A stretch of 64,000 bases of DNA from Hyperoplus lanceolatus (lineage: Eukaryota; Chordata; Actinopteri; Uranoscopiformes; Ammodytidae): the NCBI GenBank assembly GCA_026929865.2, contig CM049409.1, positions 15,777,452 to 15,841,451 of the forward strand, written 5' to 3'. Positions 26,394-42,718 of this stretch are shown piece after piece (position 1 is the first letter of the stretch; every line of letters begins with the position of its first letter). The translations under genes were made by a program, and so were the position numbers. The notes beneath the pieces are model-generated. The model searched no databases and was not told the origin of the DNA. It saw only the letters and a program-made list of their open reading frames with translations.

Positions 26394-27307
26394 ATGGGGA
26401 GGAGCCCTACTCGGTCCTTTGGTAGAAAGTAGCCCCGAATAGTTTGTGTAGTCGTTAATGTAGCCTCCTGACAGACCGCCAATTTTCATCCATTAGAGAA
26501 AGGCAGCCACTGATTGGTTCAAGTAGTCGTTTACGTGAAGATGGATAAATGAATAAACTTGCGATATCAGGCTCAACAGAAGCAGCACTTCTATATTGCA
26601 TCCGGGTAGCTGATCTCAAGATCTTGCACAACACCAATAGCTTTTTTATAAAGATTGTAATTTTGCTAAAATTAGTCACCTGGTTGTCATAATAGGTTGT
26701 GCAGCAACATGTAATGAACTGAGAAAGGGGCTGTTCTTTTTTTCAAAAGTTCCCTAGCCTTGCTTTAGAGCACCACGCTACTTAAACATTTTACACAACG
26801 CACTGCTTTGAAAGGAGCCATAGCAAACAAAGTTCTCAGCAAGATGTGACTCATAAGTGAGACAAGTTTCTTCGTTGAGGAAAAATGGATGAGGTGAAAG
26901 TGATATAAAGTGCACACCCATCCTGTTTCATGCAGCTCATTTTCTCTCCTGCATCTCCTTTCAATGTGGATCTTCTCTCTGCCTCCCCCTCACTCTGTCT
27001 CCATTATGGTAATCATTGTGTTTATATGGTGCTAATAGAATGAAAGTTATGCATGCTATGCCGCTGCTTCTCGGGCCAGCCAAGCCATTTAGCTGAGAGG
27101 ACCACTTGACCAATGCTGACAGTGTACACGCTTCAATTAAAGCAAGGGCAGATGCACACCCCACCACTATCTGTCTCTCTTTTATTTCTGTCCCACAGAC
27201 ATAAGCACAAACCCCAAAACACTTCAAACACAAGTCAGAAATACTTATATTTTCACATGAACACACTGACATCTTTTGGCATCTCACCACAAGTGTAAAG
27301 AGGGAAC
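26394..27307. other. Unassigned DNA
   Basis: About 900 bp. A 171-codon reverse frame at 26961-27476 runs over simple repeats and has no domain signature. Confidence 0.4.
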
Positions 27308-27331
27308 ACACACACACACACATACACAGAC
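27308..27331. repeat. Short (CA)n
   Basis: About 12 CA units, one interrupted by TA. Confidence 0.85.
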
Positions 27332-27394
27332 AGATACATTCTTTTATCGGAGTGCTACCTCTTGACAAGGAGAAGTATTGGTAAAAGGTTTTTC

Positions 27395-27437
27395 CTCCCA
27401 CACACTCATCGAGGGGAGGGAAACGAGTGTGTGGGAG
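27395..27437. repeat. Perfect 13-bp inverted repeat
   Basis: CTCCCACACACTC at 27395-27407 and its exact complement at 27425-27437 enclose a 17-base purine-rich loop. Confidence 0.85.
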
Positions 27438-27494
27438 CTCTTGCAGCTCCAGAGTCATGCGTGTTTGTATACTCACATTAATGTATTAATTAAT

Positions 27495-27499
<5 letters not shown>

Positions 27500-27544
<45 letters not shown>
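27500..27544. repeat. (GT)n microsatellite
   Basis: About 22 GT units. Confidence 0.95.
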
Positions 27545-27547
<3 letters not shown>

Positions 27548-28702
27548 TTTGGGTATGTGCAATGTTCATTTTAAGTAATATTAGTCAGTAAGAGATACTG
27601 TTGATGCCTTTCTTACACAGACAATATTATTTAAATTCCATGAATCGATTGGTATTGTCTCTCTGACCATGACATGCCTCCAGCATAATCTAAATATCCA
27701 AGTGTTTCCACACTAGGGATTAGGAAACCATGTGGGAATGATATACAAATTGGTATTTGCAAGATTTATGTGCATATTTTGACTTTGTTTTCCCCTCCCT
27801 CAAAACTTTTCCATAGATCTTGTACATAGAGTATGACAATTATCACAATTATAGTAACAATGGCAATGCGCTAACGTTACTGGAAAGTTTTAGGGCTTCA
27901 ACATGTTGAGGTTGGGGAAACTTTACCCTGGGATTTTGGTGTTGCTTTTGCAGAGGCTAAAAACATTGCTTCAAGTTGTTCTGAAGGGACACATTATTGA
28001 GCATACGTATTGAAACTTAATTAAAGAAAACCTGCCTCAATTGTGCTGATGTCATAATATGTTACCGTTATTATGAAGAAGAAGCTAAATATGTGTTAAG
28101 GGAAACTCAATTCATGTCATGGTTCAAAGCTTAAAAGACTTTCACTGTTTTCACTGGACAAAGACAATTTGCAATTTGCCCCTTTGGCATTATACACTTC
28201 ACACTGCAGTACAGAACGGAAATTGCAGAAACACCACAGAGAGATGATGAACTGTCTACATTGTCTGAATTGATGGTTACTCATGCCTGCTCAGTACACA
28301 GTTGTTTACTTACGATTACGCAATACACGGCTGACCACAGCTGCCTCTGTCTGGTCTTAAAAAAGCAAGATAAAGCAACTTGGGGGTTTTCCTGATGGAA
28401 ACCACTGACATATTTACTTCTGGAATGTGTAGCATCCTGTTATTGTTATGGCTCTTTGTTTAGTTAGCTAGGAGGTTTTTATTTAGTTTTGGTGTGGCTA
28501 AGTGTTCCACTGCAGGGCCATTTGGATGGGGCGACATACTTAGCTTTTCTAGTGCTATGATTATGTGCAATGTTTGTTTCTATGGTTATTGATTAAAGAA
28601 ATATGGTGTATGGGAGCAGTGCAAATGTGTGTGTCCTTGTGCATTTTGCAATATATGATAATAAGGAACAGTGGCTATCTATTTTGTTTGTGAGTTATGA
28701 CA
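27545..28702. other. Unassigned DNA
   Basis: About 1.15 kb with no gene or repeat family recognised. Confidence 0.4.
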
Positions 28703-29200
28703 TAGGGCTGTCAAACGATTACATTTTGTAATCATACTAATCACAGAGTAGCTGTGGATTAATCACATTTGATCACTATTCGAAATATATCCCAACATTT
28801 TTTTATTTTTTCTGTATATTGTTGTAGGAACGGAAAGATCAATGACAGAAGGTGGATATATACATTTAACATTTGATTTTTTTATTCATGGTAAATCCAA
28901 ATGATGGTGTTGATACTGAAAAATGTAATAAAATCCAACTAAAATATGCATCTTACATCACACAGATGACTTTAAAGCTAAGGTCATCTATTATTTAACC
29001 TGGAATAATTCTACTTGGGCATCCCTGAAAAGTAATTGATTTTTCTAAGATCTGTGTCACAAGCTGTTCTCAGACTGTCGTGCTTGTCTACACTATACTG
29101 GACAATCAAATGTAAATCTGAGCAAAAATAAAAGTGAGCAAGAGGTCAGATACTTATTGTGAACATTTGTTCGTCTACAGTACTACATGTTTCTTCTATA
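28703..29200. mobile_element. Fragment of a TAGGGCTGTCAAACGATTA-type repeat
   Basis: It begins TAGGGCTGTCAAACGATTA, continues with TTAATCACA motifs, and runs into AAGAGGTCAGATACTTATTG-like sequence. I associate this pattern with a dispersed vertebrate hAT-like repeat. The matching inverted end was not found, so it is partial and its right limit is approximate. Confidence 0.45.
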
Positions 29201-30347
29201 AATAAAGGAAGGGTAACATAACACAGCAGTATCTTAAAGATGTCAATACAGAACACACACTAGTTAAACATGTCCATATCCTCAATGGAAACACAAAGTA
29301 TTGGTCTCTTTAATAAAGTCAATGTAAAAGTGTTTTACTATTCTTAATCCTGAGGGGTGCTTGTGCAAAGAAAAAAAATACAATATTTAAAGGACTGGAA
29401 TGCATATCAAGATAATACCAAATCAATAAATACAAAAATAATACATTAAATAAAAATATGGCAAGTGTTTTTGTATATTACCTTAGGCAGTCGACAGTGG
29501 ACAATGAAGCATGTGTGTCTGGTTCAGACTTCCTGGCTGTAGTACAATTGTTCTGTTAGTAGATTCATTCATAACTCATATTAAGCACATTTCACATTTT
29601 TTTTCTGTGTGAAGTGGATACAAGCAAGCCTTAAGGAATTACAGAAATGGAATCCACTTTTCTCCATCATTTTTCATTCTCTTTATTTCTCCCTCTCACT
29701 GTCTGCGTAATGTAAATACAGGTCTCAAAGGCTTGTGGCCTATAGAGCCTGTGTCTCGAAGCATACAGTTCACACAGTATCTGTTCCGCAGAAAGCTATC
29801 AGTCTATCTGTCCCATCTGTCCATTGTACGCCTTCATCTCACTTAATAATTTAAAATGAAAACAACTACCAATACATAGCTCCCTTGCATGACATAGATG
29901 CATTTCAGCTCTGCATACCATTTGCTCTTGGCTGAGACTTAGATAATATATTTTATAATAGTGGCTGAAGGCCTGAGAACCCTGGAACCTATCTTTTCCC
30001 CCAGACATCTTCTAAACCCGACTGAGCCCAATGTATACTTTGGAATGTCTGTCCTAAAATGTATCCAGTAATATATTTGTGTTAGTCCACACTTAAGGAT
30101 AAAGTAATCTGTTTATTCTGTACACACATGATGCCTATATACGGACATAAAATCAATCAAATCTACGAAAGCTCATAAAGGTTCTTTGCAAGTTGACTTG
30201 TCACAGTTGAAAGAGTACAGGTGGAACTAATACTCTTTCCTCTGTTTCATTAAAGTCTCAGTGAGCTATGCCATTGAGGCAGAAAAGGAACCTTTGCTTT
30301 ACCTGCTACTATATCGTGTCAAAAATGACTCCTGTGAAAAAACCCTA
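29201..30347. other. Unassigned AT-rich DNA
   Basis: No gene recognised. The left part may still belong to the preceding repeat fragment. Confidence 0.35.
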
Positions 30348-30522
30348 TAAGGCACATCAACTCACACAAGTATCATTTAGACAACCGTTAAAAAAAAGCA
30401 AAGTAAGTACAGCAACTCCAGGGGGACAAATCTTATTTTCCAACAGCCGTCATGGTGATGCCTCTTTTTCGTTATGCAAAATATTCCACTTTATTTTGTA
30501 TGCGGAAAACAGAAAAAGAAAT
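30348..30522 (+). repeat. Direct duplication, copy A
   Basis: It starts TAAGGCACATCAACTCAC and contains CAGCCGTCATGGTGATGCC, matching copy B in the same order with many small differences. Offset between copies is about 391 bp. Confidence 0.85.
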
Positions 30523-30738
30523 GCCTGCTGATAAATTGAAAGTCTGCATACACATTACAGCGAGGAAAACTGTGTAAACATTTCATATCCAAAATGGCTT
30601 GGTGGATTGATAGTTCTAAATGGTTTGACTCTAGTTTGGACGTGTACTGTTAGAACTTTGTGTTACAGCAATACAGTAAATTATGCAGTATACTGTAGTT
30701 TCAAGCCATTAGAATGAATGCCATTCTGGAGTGGGATG

Positions 30739-30925
30739 TAAGGCACATCAGCTCACATAAGTATCTTTTAGGCAACCGTTACAAAAGTAAGTAGAGGAAG
30801 TATAGCAAACTCCAGTGGTAATTCCAAAAATGTTGTATTGTTTCCAGCAGCCGTCATGGTGTTGCCTCTTTTTTGTTATGAAATATTTTGAAACATATTT
30901 TGTTTGTGAAAAACAGAAGAAAAAA
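30739..30925 (+). repeat. Direct duplication, copy B
   Basis: It starts TAAGGCACATCAGCTCAC and contains CAGCCGTCATGGTGTTGCC. Divergence from copy A is obvious by eye, so the duplication is not recent. Confidence 0.85.
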
Positions 30926-32640
<1,715 letters not shown>

Positions 32641-33807
32641 GATGACTGGGACATTTGACAGGAGAGCCCAACGGCTATCGCTCTTTCATTTTATCTTTCA
32701 AAACAACAAAAACACATTTGCTCTTCATATGTATCACTGCCTTCAAAGGCAGCCATCAACAGGCAGGAAGAACTAGAGACAAAGAGAGAGGAGGATGAAA
32801 AGACCACCACTCCAAAGTGCTGAGGCTTGGTTTTATTAGAGGGGGTTGAAAGCTTCCCTCTTGGCAACTAAAACATGATGAAATCGCCCCAGCTGATTTG
32901 ATATAGTCTGCTGTTAATAAAAAACAAACATAAAACCACCTGCATGTGTTAAAAGGCAACTAAAACATAGCAACACTTCGGATGTAATGTATGAATAGCG
33001 TTCAATGTAAACCCAAACAAGTGAAACACATCCACGAAAATTGCCAGTGACATCCATCGTCAACAATCTGTAGGTTGGTATGTTCAATATGACAGATTAG
33101 TTTTTAGTAAATGCAAACTTGTCATCACTTTTTTGACGCATTATCTTTTGCATAGTTGATGTCTAGAACCTTTGTCCACTTTGCAAAACATGTTGCACAC
33201 TTCACCTATTTTCAGAAGGAAGTCACTTTCAATGTGTTCTCAAATCTTACACTGTTTCAGTACCTATCAGTCCGGCAGTATAGGTAGGTGTTCATGTAAT
33301 TTTTTTTTTTGGAATAACACCTAGTAAGAGTGTCTAGATAAGTTTAATTTGGGTTTTCCCCACGTGAACACACACATTTTCAGACCCTCATCTATTTTTC
33401 TGCTATTTTGAAATATCAGGGATCCGTTAGCAATTAAAATCGTATCAAGAACATGTATAATTTATCATTTAAGTATTTGTAATACTTTATTAGTTACGGT
33501 CAGTTATGCTTGTTGACATTTTCAAAGTGCAGACAGGCCAATCAAAATGAATGCCTTTTACATGTTTTAATTAGAAGAGCTAATGGTCTGTAATGCAACA
33601 TTTTGGTGGTAACTAAAATATCATGTTTTTGCGTTTACTCCTTCAACACTTCCTGTCTAAGCTCTTCAAACTTTGTAAAGTGTTCGACATAAATTAATTC
33701 CTGCTTTTTTTAACCTAAATCACCTTTTAGCATGATTATTTATTTGTTTTTGAAGGAAATGGGATGCTGTTTACTTCACTTTACTGTACTTCACAGTTTT
33801 CCCCATG
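32641..33807. other. Unassigned DNA
   Basis: About 1.2 kb, AT-rich, nothing recognised. Confidence 0.4.
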
Positions 33808-33884
33808 TGAGTGTTCAAATGAGGGCATGTGTGTGTGGCAGATGCCTTATCTGCCACACACACATGCACTCATTTGAACACTCA
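33808..33884. repeat. 36-bp near-perfect hairpin, 5-base loop
   Basis: The left arm 33808-33843 starts TGAGTGTTCAAATGAG and the right arm 33849-33884 is its complement with a single mismatch. The loop is GCCTT. Outside the arms the flanks are unrelated. Confidence 0.96.
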
Positions 33885-36074
33885 GATAACATTTGATGGC
33901 TGTTGCTGCACCATGATGTGCATCTGAATGTGTGTACAGTAGGTGAAGCAGGGCGCGGGTGAGAGCTAATGCTGTGCTAACATGCTGTCTCCGAGATACA
34001 GCCTGCAGGCAACGAAGGACCTTGCTAGCATCAACACCGTTCAATAATTCATATTACACAGGCCTTATTACATACAGTTCTTACACACACTGCTCCCAGG
34101 AACACTGCCGTTATTAGCTTGACTCATATCCATGCACTAAGCAAGGCATACGGGTGTCACCAGAACCCCTGATGGGTTCAAACAGCTGGAGGAGATATGG
34201 GCTGCAGAGCGAGGGAGGTAGGGAGGGAGAGGAAAAGCACTCTGGGTGTCAATGGAGAGAGGGGAACATCTACATTTGTTGATAAGGGAATTGGAAATGC
34301 TGCAGCCAATTTTCTGCTTATCCATAATACATAACCCATTACCAATTTTTTGGGGAGTGGTTGGTTTGGGGGTAAAGGGACAAAAAGCAGAAAGCAAGAC
34401 AGGAAGAAAGAGCGAAAAAGTAACGGATTGGCCATGTATGGACAGGCAGATGACTGACAGGACGTTATCACTAAGTTGGAGCTGGTAACTCGAGTTAAAT
34501 AAATAACAGTGGAGATAAACCACTGCACCTGTTATTTATGTCCTTTGATGCACATTTCAATTATAAGCTACCATTTATTTTTTTATTTTGTACTAGTGGG
34601 CAGCTGCTTCATCCACATTAAGTTGTAGATCAATAGTTTCCCAACCAGTGGATAATAGATCAGAGGGAGTATTGAGGAATAGGAATTAAAAAGAAAAACA
34701 GAACATAGGAAATGAAGCACATATTAGTATTTATTTTTATTGTATATAATTAGTATTTTTAATTTGACATTGAAAGTCAATTCATGTAAACGGCAGCCCT
34801 CAAATGTCTGACAGAGATGTCAGCCCTCTCCATACCCCACATGTGTTTTCTGGTATTTTGGTTGATGACACCTCAGGTAGGAAATGTGTAGGTGTTTACA
34901 GACTGTGCTTTGACTGACATTTTGCTCACTTTCCCTGTTAGTTTTAATGGTACCTGTTCAGGTTCTTTAAAATCTATAAACAGTAGTTTTGGAAAGGTGG
35001 CAGCCGACTCCCTGCAGAGCTACTCTACCCAATGTCAATCTGAGAAGACGTCTAATCTCAGTTAGTTCTCAGTGTCCCTTAGCTTCGACAAGAAAAGGTT
35101 TGTGTTATTATTAATTAACATTGAAGGATATAAGTATTTGGTGATTCAGAAAAAAAGGCCAATGTATTGCTGATGTAGTCACAGTGGGATATTGGACTTA
35201 AAAATAACACTACAACAGTGGAAAATTACTATACATGAAAAGAGTAATAGAACGTAACAAAGTATCTCAGTTCAGGAAAATTAAAGACGATTGCTCTGGG
35301 AATGGTGATTACAAGCTCATTTAAATATAGGTCTAGAATGGAATTCATATTGTACATGAGTGTGTAGCACTTCTTATGATGGGTGAAGAAAGAGGGAATT
35401 TCTACTAAAAAGTTGAATTTTAAGCTGCATTTATTTAGCACTAGGGTTAGGAGGTGCCCATTTTGTGATATCTTTAAACCTTACCCAAATTACATCCCGG
35501 TATACGGTATTACCGTCGAGTAATACCTATTTCTACTTTACATTTAGCCTATTTGTTTTAGTTGCGTGCCTTTCAATACATGTTTACAGTATTAAATCTA
35601 ACTACAGCTAATCATGATGAAGTTACCTCCCCCAAATACTCATTTGTGAACAGCACTTGAACATATCACAATGTAAGTCAATACAACCTACATTCCAGAT
35701 GAAGGAAACTGACAAATTCACTGCATGTAAGGAGTAGTTGCATTTTTTTTTGGGGGGGGGGGGCTCGTTTGCGTTCACCATCTTTTTTTCTTTTGAGAAG
35801 AGGCTTCTCAATAGCGTGTCCTTTTTCACAGGCTGCACATGTGGAAATTAAAGGAATACATACCATTGCTTTTTCTAAGTATAAAGCACAAGAGTCAGTG
35901 CAACAATTACAGTAGATGTTTTTTTCTTATGTTTGTTTTATAATTGTGTAGGCCCAATGGAAGGACAGAGAGGCTTGGCCTAGCTACAATTCATTGTCTT
36001 ATTGACTGTAACTGTCTTAAGCAAAATTACATGTGTTAAGGGCACCTGTTCCAAGGAGTGAGAACCATTACTGT
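33885..36074. other. Unassigned DNA, part purine-rich
   Basis: Purine-rich at about 34190-34430. A short self-complementary GGTATACGGTATTACC-like stretch near 35498-35516 may be a remnant of a dispersed repeat. A T8-G9 homopolymer junction lies at about 35744-35763. Two overlapping frames of 116-128 codons at 34137-34528 look like composition artefacts. Confidence 0.4.
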
Positions 36075-36117
36075 CACACATACACACACCTACACACCTA
36101 CACACACACACACACAC
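36075..36117. repeat. (CA)n microsatellite, interrupted
   Basis: CA run with CCTA interruptions. Confidence 0.88.
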
Positions 36118-38630
<2,513 letters not shown>

Positions 38631-39110
38631 TGTTTCTTTCCCTTACATTACGTTTACATTTGTTAGTGACTATGAATGTGCATTTGTTGGCCAGTGTGCT
38701 GTGTGACCAAGAGTCAGTGGGTGTGCACATGAGTGTGTGGTTTTACTTGTGTGCATGTGTGCGTTTGGTGTCATTTGGATGCAGGTCATGATGACCCTCT
38801 CCTCTCAACTGAGATTCTCATTAATTCCAAGACCTGCGATTGCACACACACACACACGCGCATTCGAGTAAGCCCGGCTCTACACAGGCCATCACATTCT
38901 AATCACCGCACCCTGCCCCTTCAATCTCTCCTTCTCCTCATCTTTCTTTTTCACTCTGCCACTTGTCCCCTCCTATCCCCACATGTCTCCCATTCCTCTC
39001 ATTTTTTGCCATCGTTTAGCTACCTCTCCCTTCTGCCTGTCTCTCTCTTGTCTAATTGTGGTAAACACAGCAGGCTATTAGGGACACCTCCGTATGTAGA
39101 CACCTCGTCG
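38631..39110. other. Unassigned DNA with short (CA)n
   Basis: A small CA run lies at 38843-38857, then pyrimidine-rich sequence from 38920. No gene recognised. Confidence 0.4.
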
Positions 39111-39138
39111 TGACACCCTGCCATTATGTCCCCATTAC

Positions 39139-39187
39139 GGGTTTCATGGTACACACGGCCTCTCAGGCCGTGTGTACCATGAAACCC
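39139..39187. repeat. 23-bp perfect hairpin, 3-base loop
   Basis: GGGTTTCATGGTACACACGG begins the left arm (39139-39161). The right arm (39165-39187) is its exact complement and the loop is CTC. A further inverted pair, ACCTTGTTATG at 39193-39203 and its complement at 39256-39266, lies just downstream, so the whole of 39110-39290 can fold. Confidence 0.96.
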
Positions 39188-39289
39188 TGTTGACCTTGTT
39201 ATGTCCTCATTACGATGACATAATGATGTCTGCTCATTAATACCTTGTTTAAGCTCATAACAAGGTTATAATGACACAGTTCCCACTGG

Positions 39290-40259
39290 CATTATTGGCA
39301 AACAAGCCTTTTGCATTTGACCCCAGTGTTACTGATTCTACTGATACAGAGTAGCAGAGTGCTGACGGACAGTGGCAGACTGGTCGAGCTACTGATTTAT
39401 ATTATAAAATGTAATGGTTTGATCCCAATATCCACCTGAGAACTTACACATTGAACCTTTACCTCAACCTTCATTGTTTGTTGCTTTGTAAAATTTATCT
39501 GGAAGACTAAATGTGAATATTTTATGAAGAAAGACACTAAAAAGACAGGCTTTAATTTGACTTTTTCGTTTATGAAATGAACTACCTACAGTGCTGTTAT
39601 TGATTTGTTTAAACATTAGTTGTAAAAGAAGGGATGGAATTGGCTTCAGTTGGTGTTATCTGCCTATAGATGCAGAGTTTAATTTTCTGCCCGTGAATGA
39701 ATAATTCAACAAGAAAAAAACAAAACAGGTGGCAGAATACCACACACCTAATTGCCAGGAAAATGGCATCCATGCAATCAAAGCTATGTTTGTGCAATAT
39801 GGTTGAGACTTTGTGTTGGTTCAACTCATTACCTCCATCATGTGAGGCATTTCTTTTTAAAAGGGGGATGATGTGGCCCATTTTTTAGAAACTGGGGTGT
39901 TAAGTGTAGCCAATATTAGTTTAGTTTATGTTAATACGAGAAACACTATTTCAGTTATAGTCTTGCAGCACGAAGCCTCACCCGGACACTATTTTCAGAA
40001 AAGTAGCAAATGCAACTATCCATGGGCTCTTTACATCTAAACATTGTGAGGCTATATACTTTGCGGTGATTTTGTACAGTGTTGTACTGATAAGATAATG
40101 TGTGATTTGGGGCAGCACACACCACACATGCAATGATGACCATACTTACCTCACTAAAGTAGAATTTATAGTTGGAATGTCCTGGTTTCATACATTTCCT
40201 AAAACAAATGGACAATACTATACAATACAATACAATGTGATACAATGACAGTGTTCTTC
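39290..40259. other. Unassigned DNA
   Basis: About 1 kb between the hairpin region and the Gypsy fossil. Nothing recognised apart from short ATACAATACAAT repeats at about 40215-40240. Confidence 0.4.
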
Positions 40260-40900
40260 AAAGACCATAACATACAGTAATAAGCACCATAGAGGTAATC
40301 ATTACATTTTTCAGTGACAGCCCATTTAAGAGCCAGAAACTCTAACTTGTGTGCTGGGTACTTCGACTCACTACGAGTTAATCCCCTGCTGGCAAATGCA
40401 ACAGCTCGTAATTTCCCTTTCTGTTCTTGGTACAATGCAGCACCCAATCCTGTGGTACAAGCATCAGTATGGAGAATGTAAGGGAGTTTAGGGTTGTCAA
40501 ATCCCAGAACAGGGGCAGTAGATAGTCTTTCAATTACTGTTTCAAATGCTTGTTGACAAGCTGAGGTCCATCGAGATCCAAACGGTTCCTTTGGGTTGTG
40601 ATACTGGACAGTTTTAACTTTTGTCTTTCCATGTTTTTGAAGGGGTGGATATCCAGCTGTGAGGTCAGTCAAGGGCTTAACCAGTTGGGAGTAGCCTTTA
40701 ATAAATCTCCGGTAATACCCAGAGAAGCCAAGGAAAGACCTCAGTTCTTTGAGAGTACAGGGTCGTGGCCATGTCTTGAGAGCTTGAGTTTTTCCATGAT
40801 CAGTTTCAACACCGTTGGCAGACAGAATATGGCCCAAGTAGCGTACTGAGGGTTGGAAGAATTTACATTTTTCCACTGACAACTTCAAACCATAGTCTGT
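40260..40900 (-). pseudogene. Gypsy fossil: RT C-terminus and partial RNase H
   Basis: Recognisable by the RT connection region (LGHILSANGV, LRSFLGFSGYYRRFI) and RNase H motifs (LHTDACTTGLGAALYQ, SKYPAHKLEFLALKWAV). The family similarity ends near 40260, inside RNase H. Part of the broken element. Confidence 0.88.
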
Positions 40901-41808
40901 TAGCCGCTGGAGCACATAAAAAGGCGTGTTTCATGTTCCTCCAGGGTGTCAGAAAAGATGATGATGTCATCTATGAACACTAATACCTCTTTTAGATTGA
41001 AATCACCCATACACTTTTCCATCAAGCGTTGAAAGGTACTTGGGGCATTGGTAATTCCTTGAGGCATTCGGTTAAACTCCCAAAAGCCTAGGGGACAAAC
41101 AAAAGCAGTTTTCTCTTTATCAGCTTCTTCCACTTCAATCTGATAATATCCTGATTTGAGATCCAACACAGAAAACCACTTGGAACCAGCTAGAGCACGG
41201 AAAGAGTCTTCCACATTTGGAAGGGCATAAGCATCTTTGATGGTCTGCAAGTTAAGCTTCCTGTAATCAATGCAGAGACGGACAGAATTATTTTTCTTAC
41301 GAATGACCACAATTGGTGAAGAAAAGGGTGATTCTGACTCGCGAATTATCCCTGCCTCGACTAGCTCTTGCAGATGTTTGCGAACTGCGTCCACATCTTG
41401 TGGATGAATTGGTCTAGCACGCTGTTTAAAGGTTGCGTCATTGCTCATTTTGATGTGATGCTTTACTTCACCCGTCCGACCAAAATCCAGGTCGTGCTGT
41501 GCGAACACTTCTGGCATAGCATTGAGACGGTTGGTTATTTTTTCTTTCCAATCAAAGGGTAAAGCTGAATCACCAAAATCAAAACTCAATGTGGTAGGTT
41601 TTGTGGGTTCTGGAGATTTGGGAAGATCAGACTGAGTAGAATCAGATTGAGAGACGGTCTGCTGTTTCAGGATACTCTGTACTGCACTCAATTCAGCTAG
41701 AACAGTCTTGGGTGGTAGGGTAATGTCACGTCTAGTCTCATTGTTCAGCACCACTGGAAGGCGACTGAACTGTTTGGATGGTAATGTGATAAGACAACTG
41801 GATACCAA
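40900..41808 (-). pseudogene. Gypsy fossil: reverse transcriptase
   Basis: RT blocks are clear: SPIVVIRKKNNSVRLCIDYR, FSVLDLKSGYYQIEV, FNRMPQGITNAPSTFQRLM and the catalytic FIDDIIIFS. This style is typical of Ty3/Gypsy elements. Part of the broken element. Confidence 0.92.
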
Positions 41809-41853
41809 TAACCCACAGGGTAATGAGGAGTCTGATGGGGGTTCAATGAGGGC

Positions 41854-42402
41854 CTATTTCTCTTGGTGGGGACCTCGATTGTTGACGACACCCTGTATTA
41901 CTACAGTACTATACGCTGGAATCACTACAGGGGTCTGGCCTGAGAGTTTTATCAACCCCAATTTACCATCACTGGAGTACTTGTGCCTCAGTTCCATGAT
42001 TTTCAAGACAGCACAATAGCCATGATGGGATGGAAGAAAGCTGGGGTTGTGTTGACAAAAGTCTGAGTAGAGGAAGTCAAGTGTATTGGTGCCAATCAAT
42101 ACTTGTTCACTTGTCTTGCCTTCATGAGTTGGAACCACCAAAGCAAGAGTAGACACTTTGACTTCAATTCCAACAAAGTCCTTTGGAAACGTTACAGACA
42201 GTTCAACGTAACCAAGATAAGGCGCTTCTTGTCCATTTGCTCCTTCTATCTCTAGAAGAGTAGTTAAAGGCTTAATTGGTTGATCGGCCAATAACTTTGC
42301 ATGATAGGATGAAGGAATGGTAGTTACTTGCGACCCGGTGTCGAGGAGACAAGTGGTTGGGTTACCAGAAATTTTGACTTGGGCTGTGCTTTTAGTTCCC
42401 AC
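41854..42402 (-). pseudogene. Gypsy fossil: aspartic protease region
   Basis: The retropepsin-type LLDTGSQVT motif is near the N-terminus of this stretch, as in LTR-element proteases that cleave Gag-Pol. It lies between the gag region and RT. Confidence 0.85.
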
Positions 42403-42718
42403 TAGTCGTTTAGGAAAGCTAATCGTTTACTTTGGTTTCCTTCATTTGTACCCGCTTTGCAGTGGGACTTTTTTCATTTTCATCAGCTCCTGAATGTCCC
42501 TCCACAAGAGCTGATTTTAGTTTAAATCACTGGAAGGTCGGGATTTCATTTGTTGCCGTTTCTTGTGCAACTGTGTCCTCTTAACTGCTACCAAGGAAGG
42601 GTTTGGTGTTTGATCACAGTGGGTAGCAATATGACCATCCTCTCCACAACTATAGCAGTAACCAGCACGAAGTACAGTACTTGTCTGAGGGAATGGTTTG
42701 GATTGCTTTCCAGACTGA

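Noticed and set aside
33808-33884. Annotating the hairpin as a microRNA gene
   Set aside because: Shape alone is not enough: the stem is almost perfect, includes a GT run, and there is no expression or conservation evidence.
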